Below, in pieces: positions 27,548 to 36,506 of a stretch of 64,000 nt of DNA. Each line of letters begins with the position of its first letter. Within the stretch, counting starts at the first letter, position 1. The stretch is taken from contig NZ_RWIU01000006.1 in NCBI RefSeq assembly GCF_003944765.1, forward strand, positions 124,001 to 188,000. The letters are read 5' to 3'. Made by a program: the position numbers and the translations under genes. This DNA is from Hymenobacter perfusus. Lineage in GTDB: Bacteria > Bacteroidota > Bacteroidia > Cytophagales > Hymenobacteraceae. A model generated the notes under the pieces. It was not told the origin of the DNA. It searched no databases and saw only the letters and a program-made list of their open reading frames with translations.

Positions 27548-28095
27548 TTGGCAGCCGAGATTTCCGGCTCCAGGTACGCGGGCGGTACGGCGGCCGTCAG
27601 CCACACGCCGTTGGCCGACTGGTAGAAACTGAAGCCGGCCTGATGCATAGTTCCGGCGGCCACCCGCAGGATAGCGGGCGGGCCGTGACGACGCCCCACC
27701 GTCTCGGCCGTGGCGCGGTCGGGCGAGAGGTGGACGTGCTGGCGGTTGCCGGGTCGCAGCCCCTCAGCCATAATACTGGCCAGAAACCGGGTGGCCGTAC
27801 CGTGGTAGAGCACAGCGGGCGGTACCACCGGGTCCAGGCCCAGCTCCACGGCCACCGAGTGCCCCTGACTGGCCCGTAGTTGCTGCCCATCCTCGGAGAA
27901 GGCAAACCGCTTTTTATCGTTGGATGCCACCACTTCCTCCACCTGGCCCCGGCTGATACTGGCGTCCCGGACTTGCAAAGCCGCCAGCAGATCGACTACC
28001 GACACCCAGCCCTGGGCATCAAGGTTGAGGCCCAGCTCCTCAGGGCGGTGGCGCAGGGTATAGCTGAGTAGTTTGCTTAGTTGCGTGTTCTGCAT
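27544..28095 (-). CDS. kptA: RNA 2'-phosphotransferase (Tpt1/KptA)
   Basis: 183 residues. Transfers an internal RNA 2'-phosphate to NAD. Family motifs: KLLSYTLRHRPEELGLNLD, GWVSVVDLLAAL, RASQGHSVAVELGL, VLYHGTATRFLASI, HVHLSPDRATAETVGRRHG with the substrate-binding R-H-R-R set. In yeast Tpt1 finishes tRNA splicing; bacterial substrates are not settled. The 222-base gap upstream (28096-28317) contains a possible TATACTTG box for the next plus gene but no other feature. Confidence 0.93.
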   Translation of the reverse strand: MQNTQLSKLLSYTLRHRPEELGLNLDAQGWVSVVDLLAALQVRDASISRGQVEEVVASNDKKRFAFSEDGQQLRASQGHSVAVELGLDPVVPPAVLYHGTATRFLASIMAEGLRPGNRQHVHLSPDRATAETVGRRHGPPAILRVAAGTMHQAGFSFYQSANGVWLTAAVPPAYLEPEISAAK

Positions 28096-28317
28096 CAGGA
28101 CAGGAGGCGAAGATGAGTAACGGCAGCGCGAAATATTGAGCCGCTACTCAGGGGCGTTCAGACGATATAAAGCTGGTAGCCCGGCCGGCCGCCGCGAGGA
28201 GCTAACCGGCAGACAGCTGCGCAAAATAGCAATCCGATGGTAGATGGCCGTTTCGTGAACGGTGCAACCGTGCTATACTTGCACCCGCTCCGGTTCCTGC
28301 CCCCTTTTATCCGCACT

Positions 28318-28848
28318 ATGCCCGCTTCCGCTGCTTCCCGCCTGCTGCCGGCTCTCGGGATAATTACCCTGACCGCCGGGCTACTGGGGATGCAGCTGGA
28401 AACCAACGCCTGGGTATTGCCGCCGGCTCCCGGGGCCGGGCTGGTGGGCGGACTGGCAGCCCTGACCGGTTATTTTTTCAGCCGCCCGGCCCGCCGCCGC
28501 TACTGGTTACTGGCAGCGGCCGTCCTGCTGGTTCAGCTGCCCTTGTATCCGGTGGTGCAGCAGTGGCAGGAGGGCGTTTCGCAGCGGCGGGCCACGGCCA
28601 TCATCCGGGCTATTGAGGATTATCGTCGGACGCAACATCATTTGCCCGATTCGCTGGAGGAGCTGACGCCGCGCTATTTGCCCCAGCTGCCCGGCACCGG
28701 CTTCGGTACGCTCACTCAGGTCCCGTTCTTCTACTATTCGCCCCGGCTGCTCGCTGATTCCGCGCAGTATGCGCTGGGGTACTCCAACGGGCTGCTGGGC
28801 CAGGCATTCTACACTCCCAGCACCGGCCGCTGGACTTACGATGACTAA
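28318..28848 (+). CDS. Membrane protein of unknown function
   Basis: 176 residues. Three hydrophobic helices in the first half (LLPALGIITLTAGLLGMQL, GLVGGLAALTGYFF, YWLLAAAVLLVQLPLYPVV), then a soluble tail with AIIRAIEDYRRTQHHLPDSLEELTPRYLP, a pattern like the N-terminal part of type II pseudopilin-type or lipoprotein domains, and Y-rich strands. ATG 28318 follows a C-rich leader; the frame is open upstream but not membrane-like. No function can be given. Confidence 0.65.
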   Translation: MPASAASRLLPALGIITLTAGLLGMQLETNAWVLPPAPGAGLVGGLAALTGYFFSRPARRRYWLLAAAVLLVQLPLYPVVQQWQEGVSQRRATAIIRAIEDYRRTQHHLPDSLEELTPRYLPQLPGTGFGTLTQVPFFYYSPRLLADSAQYALGYSNGLLGQAFYTPSTGRWTYDD

Positions 28849-28877
28849 TTTGCCGGCCAACGCCGAACTTCGCCCCC

Positions 28878-29792
28878 ATGTCTACTCCCACCCCGTTCCG
28901 CAGCATCGTCCCGTCCGACCTCTCGCCCACCGACTGGCACCCGTTCATGGTGGGGGCCATTGCCCCGCGGCCGGTGGCCTTCGTGAGCACCGTGGCCTCG
29001 GATGGCAGCGTGAATCTGAGCCCATACAGCTTCTTCAACTGTTTCGGCTCCAACCCGCCCATTCTGGCCTTTTCGCCCGCCAACCGGGTGCGCGACAACT
29101 CCCAGAAACACACTTTGCAGAACGTACGCGAGGTAGCCGAATGCGTGGTCCACATCTGCGACTACGCCATGGTGGAGCAGATGTCACTGGCCAGCACGGA
29201 GTATGCTAAGGGCGTGGATGAGTTTGTGAAGGCCGGGTTTACCGCCGTGCCCAGCCAGCAGGTGCGCCCGCCCCGGGTGCTGGAAGCGCCGGCCGCCTTC
29301 GAGTGCGTGGTGGAGCAGGTGATTGAACTGGGCCAGAACAACGGGGCCGGCAACCTGGTACTGTGCCGGGTGGTACTGGCCCACTTTCGCGAAGACATCA
29401 TTCTGCCCTCCGGTATCGGCATCGACCCCGTGAAGCTCGACGCCATTGCCCGCCTCGGCGGCGACTGGTACAGCCGCTCGGCCGCCACGCTGTTCGAAGT
29501 ACCCAAGCCCAACCGCAACCTCGGCATCGGCATCGACCAACTCCCGGAACACCTCCGCACCTCCGATATCCTCACCGGCAACAACCTGGGCCGCCTCGCC
29601 AATATTGAAGCGCAGTCGATTCCTTCAGCCGCCGACGTGCAGGCGTTCCGCCAGGAGCCCATCGTGAGCTACACCCTGAGCAAGCATCCCGAGCCCGTTG
29701 CCCAACGCACCGCCCTTATGCAGTTGGGCAAGCAGCTGCTGGAAGAAGGCCGGCTGCTGGACGCTTGGAAAGTATTGCTGCTGGCCGCCTGA
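28878..29792 (+). CDS. Flavin reductase family protein (FMN-binding split barrel)
   Basis: 304 residues. The flavin-reductase-like domain covers residues 10-200: WHPFMVGAIAPRPVAFVSTV, VNLSPYSFFNCFGSNPPILAF, DNSQKHTLQNVREVAECVVHI and the GAGNLVLCRVV strand. A C-terminal helical extension of about 100 residues is typical of the DIM6/NTAB-type subgroup. These bind FMN and act as reductases or as oxidoreductase components. Partner unknown; the gene starts 29 bases after the previous stop and may be in one transcript with it. Confidence 0.9.
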   Translation: MSTPTPFRSIVPSDLSPTDWHPFMVGAIAPRPVAFVSTVASDGSVNLSPYSFFNCFGSNPPILAFSPANRVRDNSQKHTLQNVREVAECVVHICDYAMVEQMSLASTEYAKGVDEFVKAGFTAVPSQQVRPPRVLEAPAAFECVVEQVIELGQNNGAGNLVLCRVVLAHFREDIILPSGIGIDPVKLDAIARLGGDWYSRSAATLFEVPKPNRNLGIGIDQLPEHLRTSDILTGNNLGRLANIEAQSIPSAADVQAFRQEPIVSYTLSKHPEPVAQRTALMQLGKQLLEEGRLLDAWKVLLLAA

Positions 29793-29810
29793 GCCATCCG
29801 CGCCGCCCCG

Positions 29811-30275
29811 TTACAGGGGCAGCAGCCGGAAGTACTTGGTTTTCAGCCGCCGCTGCAGGTACCCGGGCAGCGGCTGGTTCTGCGCGTAGGCCTCCAGTAC
29901 CCGCCGGTACTGCTGCGGCCCAAACCGGCTGAACCGAAAAAGCCCGTAGCCCGCCATCAATCCGCCCGCCACCAAATCCTGGTTGGCATCCTGACGGAGA
30001 ATCTGGTAGTCCTGTTTATCCACTTTCTCCACTCCCGAAGCCTCTATTGCCACCTTCTTGACGGCGGCCGTGGCCAGCAGGCCACCCCCAACTTCCAGCA
30101 AGCTTCTGGTGGCTTTGGAACGATGCATGAACAGGTGCTGTACGGCCCGCAGGGTATCCGAGTGGTCGTAGCGGGCGGTGCTGAAGTCGGAGTGTAGAAG
30201 GGCCGTTTGCGCCTGCAGGGTGGTACCAGCTGTCAGGCATAGGCCAGCTGTGAGAGTAAGTAGGGGTCGGATCAT
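29811..30275 (-). CDS. Secreted protein of unknown function
   Basis: 154 residues. Signal peptide MIRPLLTLTAGLCLTAGTTL, cleaved near QAQT. The body has a glycine-rich hydrophobic segment (SLLEVGGGLLATAAVKKVAI) and AGGLMAGYGLFRFSRFG that could contact the membrane, and ends in basic residues RRLKTKYFRLLPL. ATG 30275 is chosen for the signal peptide. It is downstream of ald on the same strand. No family recognised. Confidence 0.6.
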   Translation of the reverse strand: MIRPLLTLTAGLCLTAGTTLQAQTALLHSDFSTARYDHSDTLRAVQHLFMHRSKATRSLLEVGGGLLATAAVKKVAIEASGVEKVDKQDYQILRQDANQDLVAGGLMAGYGLFRFSRFGPQQYRRVLEAYAQNQPLPGYLQRRLKTKYFRLLPL

Positions 30276-30381
30276 AAAGTGGATATATATGCGGTGCAGC
30301 CTGCCCGCGCAATATTCGCGCCAACCAGATTCAGCCACAAAGCCCGTGGAATCCGCGTTAAAATCCGCGCAAGCAGTGGTC

Positions 30382-31611
30382 TTAGTTGCGCACGGCAATC
30401 ATCAGAGCCAACTCCTTATAGCGCATATTGAAGCGGCGGGCGATACTGGCGTTGGTGAGCGAGCCTTTGTACAGGTACACGCCGGAGCGGAAATGCTCGT
30501 TGGTAAACAGCACCTCGTTGATACCGCCGTGCTGGCTGATTTCCTGCAGAATAGGCGTAAAAATGTTGCTTAGCGCGTTGGTAGCCGTGCGTGGCACCCG
30601 GGAGGCAATGTTGGGCACGCAGTAATGAATCACGTCGTACTTGCGGAAGACAGGCTTGCTGTGACTGGTCATTTCGCTGGTGGCAAAACAGCCGCCCTGG
30701 TCTATGCTCACATCAATCACCACCGAGCCGGGAGCCATCATGGAAATGGCATCCTCCGACACCATGAACGGAATCCGGCCCTCTTCGGCATTCAGCGCCC
30801 CGATTACCACGTCGGCGCGGCGGATCTGCTGGTTGAGGGCGAAGGTATCGAGGGTGCTGGTGTAGAGTTGCGGCTGGCCCAGGTTCTGCTTGAGGCGGCG
30901 TAGCTTGTAGAGATGGTTGTCGAACACCTTCACCTCGGCCCCCAGCCCGGAGGCAGCCCGGGCGGCGTATTCGGCCACGGTGCCCGCGCCCAGAATTACC
31001 ACCTGTGAAGGTGGCACGCCCGTAATACCGCCCAGAATAATGCCTTTACCCTCGTTGGAACGTGCTAAGTACTCAGCCGCAATGAGCATCACGGTGGAGC
31101 CTGCAATTTCCGACATAGCCCGCACTACCGGCCGGGTACCGCTGGGGTCCTTAATCAGCTCGAAGCTGATGGCATTTACTTTTTTACGCAGCAGAGCCGT
31201 GATGTACTCGGCCGTGAGCGAGCCAAACTGCAGAGCTGAAATCAGCGTCTGACCGGCCCGCAGATACTCCATCTCATCGTAAGTGACGGGGGCCACTTTC
31301 AGGATAATATCCGCCTCAAATACTTCTTTCTGGGAGTAGGCTACGGTGGCCCCGGCCTCGGAGTACTCGTGGTCGGAGTACTTGCTGGGCTCTCCGGCTC
31401 CGCTTTCCAGCAGAATCTCATGGCCAGCCTCTACCAAGTGCTTCACCGCCTCGGGCGTGAGGCAGATGCGGTTTTCCTGCAGGGAGGTTTCCCGGGGCAG
31501 CCCGATGAACAGCTTCCGCTTCCGGGTTTCCACGGCCAACATGGATTCCTGGGTGAAATAGGCGCGGCTGGTCGCCAGCGACTCAAATCCGGAGGGCACT
31601 GCGTCAGGCAT
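30382..31611 (-). CDS. ald: Alanine dehydrogenase
   Basis: 409 residues. NAD-dependent, interconverts alanine with pyruvate and ammonia. N-terminal PRETSLQENRICLTPEAV carries the pyruvate-binding Arg/Lys region; KVAPVTYDEMEYLRAGQTLI and the NAD-binding turn VVILGAGTVAEYAARAASGL follow; the final third has GGCFATSEMT with the conserved acid, and VIHYCVPNIASRVPRTAT. The long variant N-terminus (about 30 extra residues) is common in Bacteroidota. Separated from tsaE by a heptamer-armed spacer. Confidence 0.93.
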   Translation of the reverse strand: MPDAVPSGFESLATSRAYFTQESMLAVETRKRKLFIGLPRETSLQENRICLTPEAVKHLVEAGHEILLESGAGEPSKYSDHEYSEAGATVAYSQKEVFEADIILKVAPVTYDEMEYLRAGQTLISALQFGSLTAEYITALLRKKVNAISFELIKDPSGTRPVVRAMSEIAGSTVMLIAAEYLARSNEGKGIILGGITGVPPSQVVILGAGTVAEYAARAASGLGAEVKVFDNHLYKLRRLKQNLGQPQLYTSTLDTFALNQQIRRADVVIGALNAEEGRIPFMVSEDAISMMAPGSVVIDVSIDQGGCFATSEMTSHSKPVFRKYDVIHYCVPNIASRVPRTATNALSNIFTPILQEISQHGGINEVLFTNEHFRSGVYLYKGSLTNASIARRFNMRYKELALMIAVRN

Positions 31612-31618
31612 TTTCTTG

Positions 31619-31716
31619 AATTAAAAATTACGAATTGAAAATTGAAAATTGAGCTTATGGTCCTTGCAGAGGGTAAAACAGACCATTTTTAATTTTTAAT
31701 TCTCAATTATTAATTC
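31619..31716 (-). repeat. Heptamer-armed spacer between tsaE and ald
   Basis: Sense strand: first arm AATTAAT, AATTGAG, AATTAAA, AATTAAA, AATGGTC begins inside the tsaE coding end; apex pairing ATGGTC/GACCAT around an 18-base loop; second arm is the inverse (plus strand AATTAAA, AATTACG, AATTGAA, AATTGAA, AATTGAG) and ends seven bases before the ald start. Confidence 0.8.
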
Positions 31717-32121
31717 CCTGGAAGAGGGTCCGGTGACGGAGAAGGTAATAAGCAGTCGGTCAGGGGGCAGCAGGGCCTCAATGCGGCTCGGCCACTCAAT
31801 CAGGCAAAGATAACCAGAATCAAAGTACTCCAGTGCCCCGATATCCTCGGCCTCCTGCGGGGTATTGAGGCGGTAAAAATCGAAGTGGTAAATAGGCTCG
31901 TTCCGGGCCGTGCGGTATTCATTAACCAGGGAAAACGTGGGGCTACTGACTTCTTCCTGCACGCCCAGGCTGCGGCACAGGGCCTTGATAAACGTGGTTT
32001 TGCCCGCGCCCATTTCGCCCTCAAAGCAAATAATGGAGTGCCCCTGCAACGCGGCTCGCACCTGTCCGGCCACGGCCGGCAACGCGTCGGGGGAAGGAAT
32101 TTCGATGGTCTGATTCATCAT
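31696..32121 (-). CDS. tsaE: tRNA threonylcarbamoyladenosine biosynthesis ATPase TsaE
   Basis: 141 residues. P-loop EGEMGAGKTTFIKALCRSLG near residue 35, followed by VSSPTFSLVNEY and FDFYRLNTPQEAEDIG, standard for TsaE, which drives turnover of the TsaB-TsaD complex making t6A37 in tRNA. The last codons (LIIEN) are supplied by the AATTAAT/AATTGAG heptamer array, so the repeat has replaced the native C-terminal end. Start MMNQTIEIPS at 32121; the second Met is equally possible. Confidence 0.93.
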   Translation of the reverse strand: MMNQTIEIPSPDALPAVAGQVRAALQGHSIICFEGEMGAGKTTFIKALCRSLGVQEEVSSPTFSLVNEYRTARNEPIYHFDFYRLNTPQEAEDIGALEYFDSGYLCLIEWPSRIEALLPPDRLLITFSVTGPSSRELIIEN

Positions 32122-32350
32122 CCAAAAAAAGCAGGGGTGGGCACTTACAATAACTCAGGGCCGCAAATTTGGTTATTCTGCCGCACAACCGACTCCTTTA
32201 TTCCACCCGCTCCCCTTGGGCTGCCCCTGATGAGCCGACCGGCTCTGCCAATGAAGGCTACTGTGGCCCGGCATTACTACGACAAGCTGATTCCGCGCGG
32301 TTTTTCACAGCTTTTTACCCGCCAGGCCGGGCCCGGCAACGGCTGTCCTC

Positions 32351-32358
32351 TATATTTG
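32351..32358 (+). promoter_or_regulatory. Putative -7 box of the aminotransferase gene
   Basis: TATATTTG, 24 bases upstream of the ATG at 32382. The stretch 32122-32350 holds no gene I can support. Confidence 0.5.
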
Positions 32359-32381
32359 GCTGACCCAAACCAACACCAACC

Positions 32382-33638
32382 ATGCAAGTTTCGCGAATGG
32401 CCGGCAGCCTGATTGGCTCCGAAATCATCAAAATCGGCAACGAAGTCAACGACATGATCCGCAAGGGGGAGCAGATCTGTAACCTCACCATCGGCGACTT
32501 CGACCCGTCTATTTTCCCCATTCCCACGGAGCTGCAGTCGGAAATCACCCATGCCTACCAGGCCGGGCACACCAACTATCCACCCGCCAACGGCATGGCC
32601 GCCCTGCGCGAAGCAGCGGCAGCTTTTACGGAGTCGCGCCTGGGCCTCTCCTACTCGCCCAACGACTTTCTGGTAGCCGGCGGCTCCCGGCCGCTCATTT
32701 ACGCCACCTACCTGGCCCTGGTAGACCCCGGTGATAAAGTGGTATTTCCGGTGCCGAGCTGGAACAACAACCACTATTGCCACCTTTCCTCGGCCGAGGC
32801 CGTGATGGTGGAAACCCGGCCCGAAAACAACTTTATGCCCACCGCCGATGAGCTGGCCCCACACCTGACGGGCGCTACCCTGCTGGCTCTGTGCTCCCCG
32901 CTTAACCCTACCGGCACCGTGTTCAGCCGCGAGGACCTGGAAGCCATCTGCGACCTGGTACTGGCCGAGAACAAGCGGCGTGCTCCCGGTGAAAAGCCTT
33001 TGTACCTACTCTACGACCAGATTTACTGGCTCCTGACCTTCGGCAATACCGAGCACTACGACCCGGTGAATCTGCGCCCCGAGCTGCGCGAATACACCAT
33101 TTACATCGATGGTATTTCCAAGTGTCTGGCCGCTACTGGGGTGCGCGTGGGCTATGCCTTCGGGCCGGCACCGGTGATTGACAAGATGAAGGCCATTCTG
33201 GGACACGTAGGCGCGTGGGCTCCCAAGGCCGAGCAGGTTGCCACTGCTACCTACCTCCCCCAGACCGAAGCCGTAGATGGCTTTCTGGGTGCGTTCAAGG
33301 AGAAAGTGCAGCGTAGCCTCGACGCGTTGCACCAGGGCCTCCAAACCATGAAAGCCGACGGTCTGCCCGTGGATTCGATGGTGCCAATGGGGGCTATCTA
33401 CCTCACGGCCAGACTAGACGTACTGGGCCGCACTACCCCCGATGGGCAGGTACTGACCTCCACCAAGGAGCTTACATCTTACCTCATCAGCGAAGCGCGG
33501 CTGGCCCTGGTGCCTTTCAGCGCCTTTGGTACCGATGGCACGTCGCCGTGGTTCCGCATGTCGGTGGGAGGTGCCTCGCTGGCATCAATTGAGGCGGCTT
33601 TGCCCCGGCTGCGGGCCGCCCTGGAACGGCTGACGTAA
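32382..33638 (+). CDS. Class I/II pyridoxal-phosphate aminotransferase
   Basis: 418 residues of fold-type I. Recognisable pieces: LTIGDFDPSIFPIPTEL at the substrate region, YPPANGMAALREAAAAF, VPSWNNNHYCHL (stacking aromatic), CSPLNPTGTVFSREDLEAI with the conserved Asn, YDQIYW with the pyridoxal-N Asp, and GISKCLAATGVRVGY with the Schiff-base lysine. Similar to aspartate/alanine-type transaminases; the exact amino acid is not determined by motifs. A simple terminator follows. Confidence 0.9.
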   Translation: MQVSRMAGSLIGSEIIKIGNEVNDMIRKGEQICNLTIGDFDPSIFPIPTELQSEITHAYQAGHTNYPPANGMAALREAAAAFTESRLGLSYSPNDFLVAGGSRPLIYATYLALVDPGDKVVFPVPSWNNNHYCHLSSAEAVMVETRPENNFMPTADELAPHLTGATLLALCSPLNPTGTVFSREDLEAICDLVLAENKRRAPGEKPLYLLYDQIYWLLTFGNTEHYDPVNLRPELREYTIYIDGISKCLAATGVRVGYAFGPAPVIDKMKAILGHVGAWAPKAEQVATATYLPQTEAVDGFLGAFKEKVQRSLDALHQGLQTMKADGLPVDSMVPMGAIYLTARLDVLGRTTPDGQVLTSTKELTSYLISEARLALVPFSAFGTDGTSPWFRMSVGGASLASIEAALPRLRAALERLT

Positions 33639-33663
33639 GTCTGCATTACCTGCTTTTTACATC

Positions 33664-33694
33664 CACCGCCCTTGCAGTTGCTGCAAGGGCGGTG
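33664..33694 (+). terminator. Terminator after the aminotransferase
   Basis: ACCGCCCTTGCAG-TTG-CTGCAAGGGCGGT stem, about 27 bases after the stop codon. Confidence 0.7.
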
Positions 33695-33902
33695 TTGCGT
33701 TCGGGCTATTCTTCCGGGCTTTTGCATTCCTCTGGTTTTCTTGTACCGAATTAAGCTAAACTATCTATCTTGTTGCCGCTACCGGCCGCTGTTTTGTGGC
33801 GGCCAGAAGCTCCTGCTCTGTTTTAACTGCGCTTGATCTGCAGTTACTGCTCTATCTCCTATTGCACTTTCCGCTTTTCACAACCACTGGAACGTGTATT
33901 GT

Positions 33903-36359
33903 ATGTTTTCTTATGTTTCCCGCCCGGGAGCCGGCTTTCCACTGGTGGCCACGGTCGTTTTGCTGTTTACTACCCCTGAATTGCGGGCGCAGCAGCTCCG
34001 CCCCACTCCTATTACAGGTGCAGTACGGGCCGCTACCGGCTCAGCCCTGGAGTACGCCACCGTCACGCTGCACCGCGCCGCCGATTCGGTGGTGGTGAAA
34101 ACTGAATTCAGCGACGAGGAAGGACGCTTCCAGCTGCAGCCGCCCGTTATCGGCCGCTACCTGGTATCGGTCAGTCAGATAGGATACGGCCGGGGCTGGG
34201 CCGGCCCGCTGGACGTTACGGCCGGCCCAGTCACGCCCCTGGTTTTCCGGCTGGTGGCTGGTACGGCAACGCAGCTCAAAGAGGTAACCGTAACCGGCCA
34301 GCGGCCCGTGTTTGAGCGCCTGGCTGACCGGACCATCGTGAACGTGGAAGGCAGCCTGCTGAGCGCGGGCAATACTACCCTGGACGTACTGGGCCGTGCC
34401 CCTGGCATGGTACTGGACGCTAACGACAACCTGACGTTGCGCGGCAAAACCGGTTTACTGGTATTGCTTGATGGCAAGCGGGTGCCGCTTACCGGGACGG
34501 AGCTGGCCAACCTGCTCCAGAGCCTACCGGCCGAACAGGTGCGTACTATCGAGCTGATTACTAACCCACCCGCTAAATACGACGCGCAAGGTGGGGCTGG
34601 CGTTATCAGCATCAACCTAAAAAAAGACCAGCGGCAGGGTTTCAATGGCAGCACCAATGCGGCGTACGGCCGGGGGCGGTACGGCAAATTCACCAGTGGC
34701 CTGAACCTGAATTACCGCCGTCGGAAGCTTAGTCTCTATGGTTCCTACGCGTACACTGACCGCCAGCTGTTTCAGGAGTTGCGCTTTGACCGCACTTACC
34801 TGCAGGATGAGCAGCCGGCCCGCTTCGTGACGCAGCACAATGATACCCGCAGTCATCCACAGTCCCACACCTGGCGTGCCGGCACCGATTATTCCCTTAC
34901 TGACCGCACTAGCCTGGGCGTAGTGGTAAGCGGCCTGGCCAGCCGCTTACCGTCGTTGGGCCGGAACTATTCAGCGCTATACGATGCACAAGGGCAACTG
35001 ACGGCGCAGCTGGAAGCCCGCAACCACCGGACGCTGCTGACGCCCAACGTGGCCGCCAACCTGAGCCTGCGGCATCAGTTTCGGAAAGACTCGCTGGGAA
35101 CCCCGGAGCTAACGGTGGACGCCGACCTCGCCCGCTACGACCTCACCCGCACCCTTGACCTGCAATCCAGTAACCTGCTCAGCTCCACCTATGCTCCCAG
35201 CCGCCTGCTGGGCGACCAGAACGGCCGCCTGACCATTGGGAGTGCCAGGGCCGATTACGTACGCAGCCTGCGGCACGGGCTGCGGCTGGAAACCGGCCTG
35301 AAAACCAGCCGGGTGTCTTCGGATAATGACGTGTTGTTTGAGCGAGAAAAGGATGGTGTGCGGCAGACGGACGCGGGCCTGACCAACCGCTTCCGCTACG
35401 AGGAAACCATCAACGCAGCTTACGTAAGCCTGACCCGCTCCCGGCCCACCCTTACGCTTACGGCGGGGCTGCGCGGAGAGCACACCGCTACCGATGGTCG
35501 GCAGCAGGTAGGCAGCCAGGAGTTTCGTCGCCGGTATTTCCAGCTGTTTCCCAGCCTCCAGCTTACCCGCACCATAACCGACCACCACGAGGTGGGCTTT
35601 TCCCTCAGCCGCCGCCTCGACCGGCCGACGTATAATCAGCTTAATCCCTTCCGCTCCTATGTCGACCCGCTTTCTTACCGCGTGGGGAATCCGGCACTCT
35701 GGCCCCAGCTCAGCACCCAGGCCGAGCTGACGCATACGTTCAACCACAAGTTCAGTACTGCGCTCAGCTATACCCGCACCCGTCGCCCCATTCTGAGCGT
35801 GTACCTGCTGGATGCCGATGGCTTGGTAGCGGCCACCGATGTGAACCTGAGCAGCCAGGATTACTGGGGCCTGACGCTAACGGCCCCGCTGGAGCCTGCT
35901 GCATGGTGGAAGCTCTACGCCAGCGCCGAGGCCTTTTACATCCGCTTCCAGGGCAGCTTGGAAGGCGCCCAACTCCCGCAAAGTCAGCCCGGCGCTATTC
36001 TGAGTGCCAGCAGCTCCTTCACATTGCCCCACGGCTGGAGTGCCGAGCTGAACGGGAGTTACAACTCCCTGGAGCGGTTCGGGTTCCAGACGGTGCGGGC
36101 CTTCGGGCAGGTGGGGGCGGGTGTGCAGAAGAGCTTTGGCCGGACCACCATCAAGCTCAACGCCACCGATATATTCTACACCACGCCGCTTCGCGTTACC
36201 TCCCGTTACCGCTCACTGACTGAAACCTTCCGCTCCGCTCAGGATTCCCGCGTGGTAACGGCCGCCCTTACTTACCGCTTTGGCAACGAAAAGGTGCCCG
36301 CTATCCGTCGCCGGGCCAGCAGCGCCGAGGACGAAAAGCGCCGGGCAGAGGTAAAGTAA
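33903..36359 (+). CDS. TonB-dependent receptor, outer-membrane beta-barrel type
   Basis: About 818 residues. Signal peptide (VATVVLLFTTPELRAQ), a carboxypeptidase-regulatory-like domain (ITGAVRAATGSALEYATVTL), then a plug with TTLDVLGRAPGMVLDANDNL and QVRTIELITNPPAKYDAQGG, then a large barrel ending ALTYRFGNEK and a charged tail. This architecture takes up an unknown ligand across the outer membrane, energised by TonB. ATG 33903 and a GTG at 33894 are both possible. A plain 33695-33902 spacer precedes it. Barrel strands include RRLDRPTYNQLNPFRSYVDP, the conserved OMP_b-brl_3 motif. Confidence 0.92.
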   Translation: MFSYVSRPGAGFPLVATVVLLFTTPELRAQQLRPTPITGAVRAATGSALEYATVTLHRAADSVVVKTEFSDEEGRFQLQPPVIGRYLVSVSQIGYGRGWAGPLDVTAGPVTPLVFRLVAGTATQLKEVTVTGQRPVFERLADRTIVNVEGSLLSAGNTTLDVLGRAPGMVLDANDNLTLRGKTGLLVLLDGKRVPLTGTELANLLQSLPAEQVRTIELITNPPAKYDAQGGAGVISINLKKDQRQGFNGSTNAAYGRGRYGKFTSGLNLNYRRRKLSLYGSYAYTDRQLFQELRFDRTYLQDEQPARFVTQHNDTRSHPQSHTWRAGTDYSLTDRTSLGVVVSGLASRLPSLGRNYSALYDAQGQLTAQLEARNHRTLLTPNVAANLSLRHQFRKDSLGTPELTVDADLARYDLTRTLDLQSSNLLSSTYAPSRLLGDQNGRLTIGSARADYVRSLRHGLRLETGLKTSRVSSDNDVLFEREKDGVRQTDAGLTNRFRYEETINAAYVSLTRSRPTLTLTAGLRGEHTATDGRQQVGSQEFRRRYFQLFPSLQLTRTITDHHEVGFSLSRRLDRPTYNQLNPFRSYVDPLSYRVGNPALWPQLSTQAELTHTFNHKFSTALSYTRTRRPILSVYLLDADGLVAATDVNLSSQDYWGLTLTAPLEPAAWWKLYASAEAFYIRFQGSLEGAQLPQSQPGAILSASSSFTLPHGWSAELNGSYNSLERFGFQTVRAFGQVGAGVQKSFGRTTIKLNATDIFYTTPLRVTSRYRSLTETFRSAQDSRVVTAALTYRFGNEKVPAIRRRASSAEDEKRRAEVK

Positions 36360-36427
36360 TGCGGATATTGAACAAGCCAGCAAAGCTCATCACGTAATGC
36401 TGCATGACGAACTTTACCTATTCGTTC

Positions 36428-36500
36428 AACCTCAGCTCCGCCCGACAACGGGCCCGGTGGCTGCCAGCCGTCGGGCCCGTTGTCGGGCGGAGCTGAGGTT
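36428..36500. terminator. Very long hairpin between convergent genes
   Basis: Arms of about 34 bases (AACCTCAGCTCCGCCCGACA... and its complement) with a single mismatch region near the GGCTGCCAGCC loop. It lies 68 bases after the TonB receptor stop and seven before the hydrolase stop, so it can end both transcripts. The loop core matches the family A palindromes. Confidence 0.75.
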
Positions 36501-36506
36501 TGGTTA

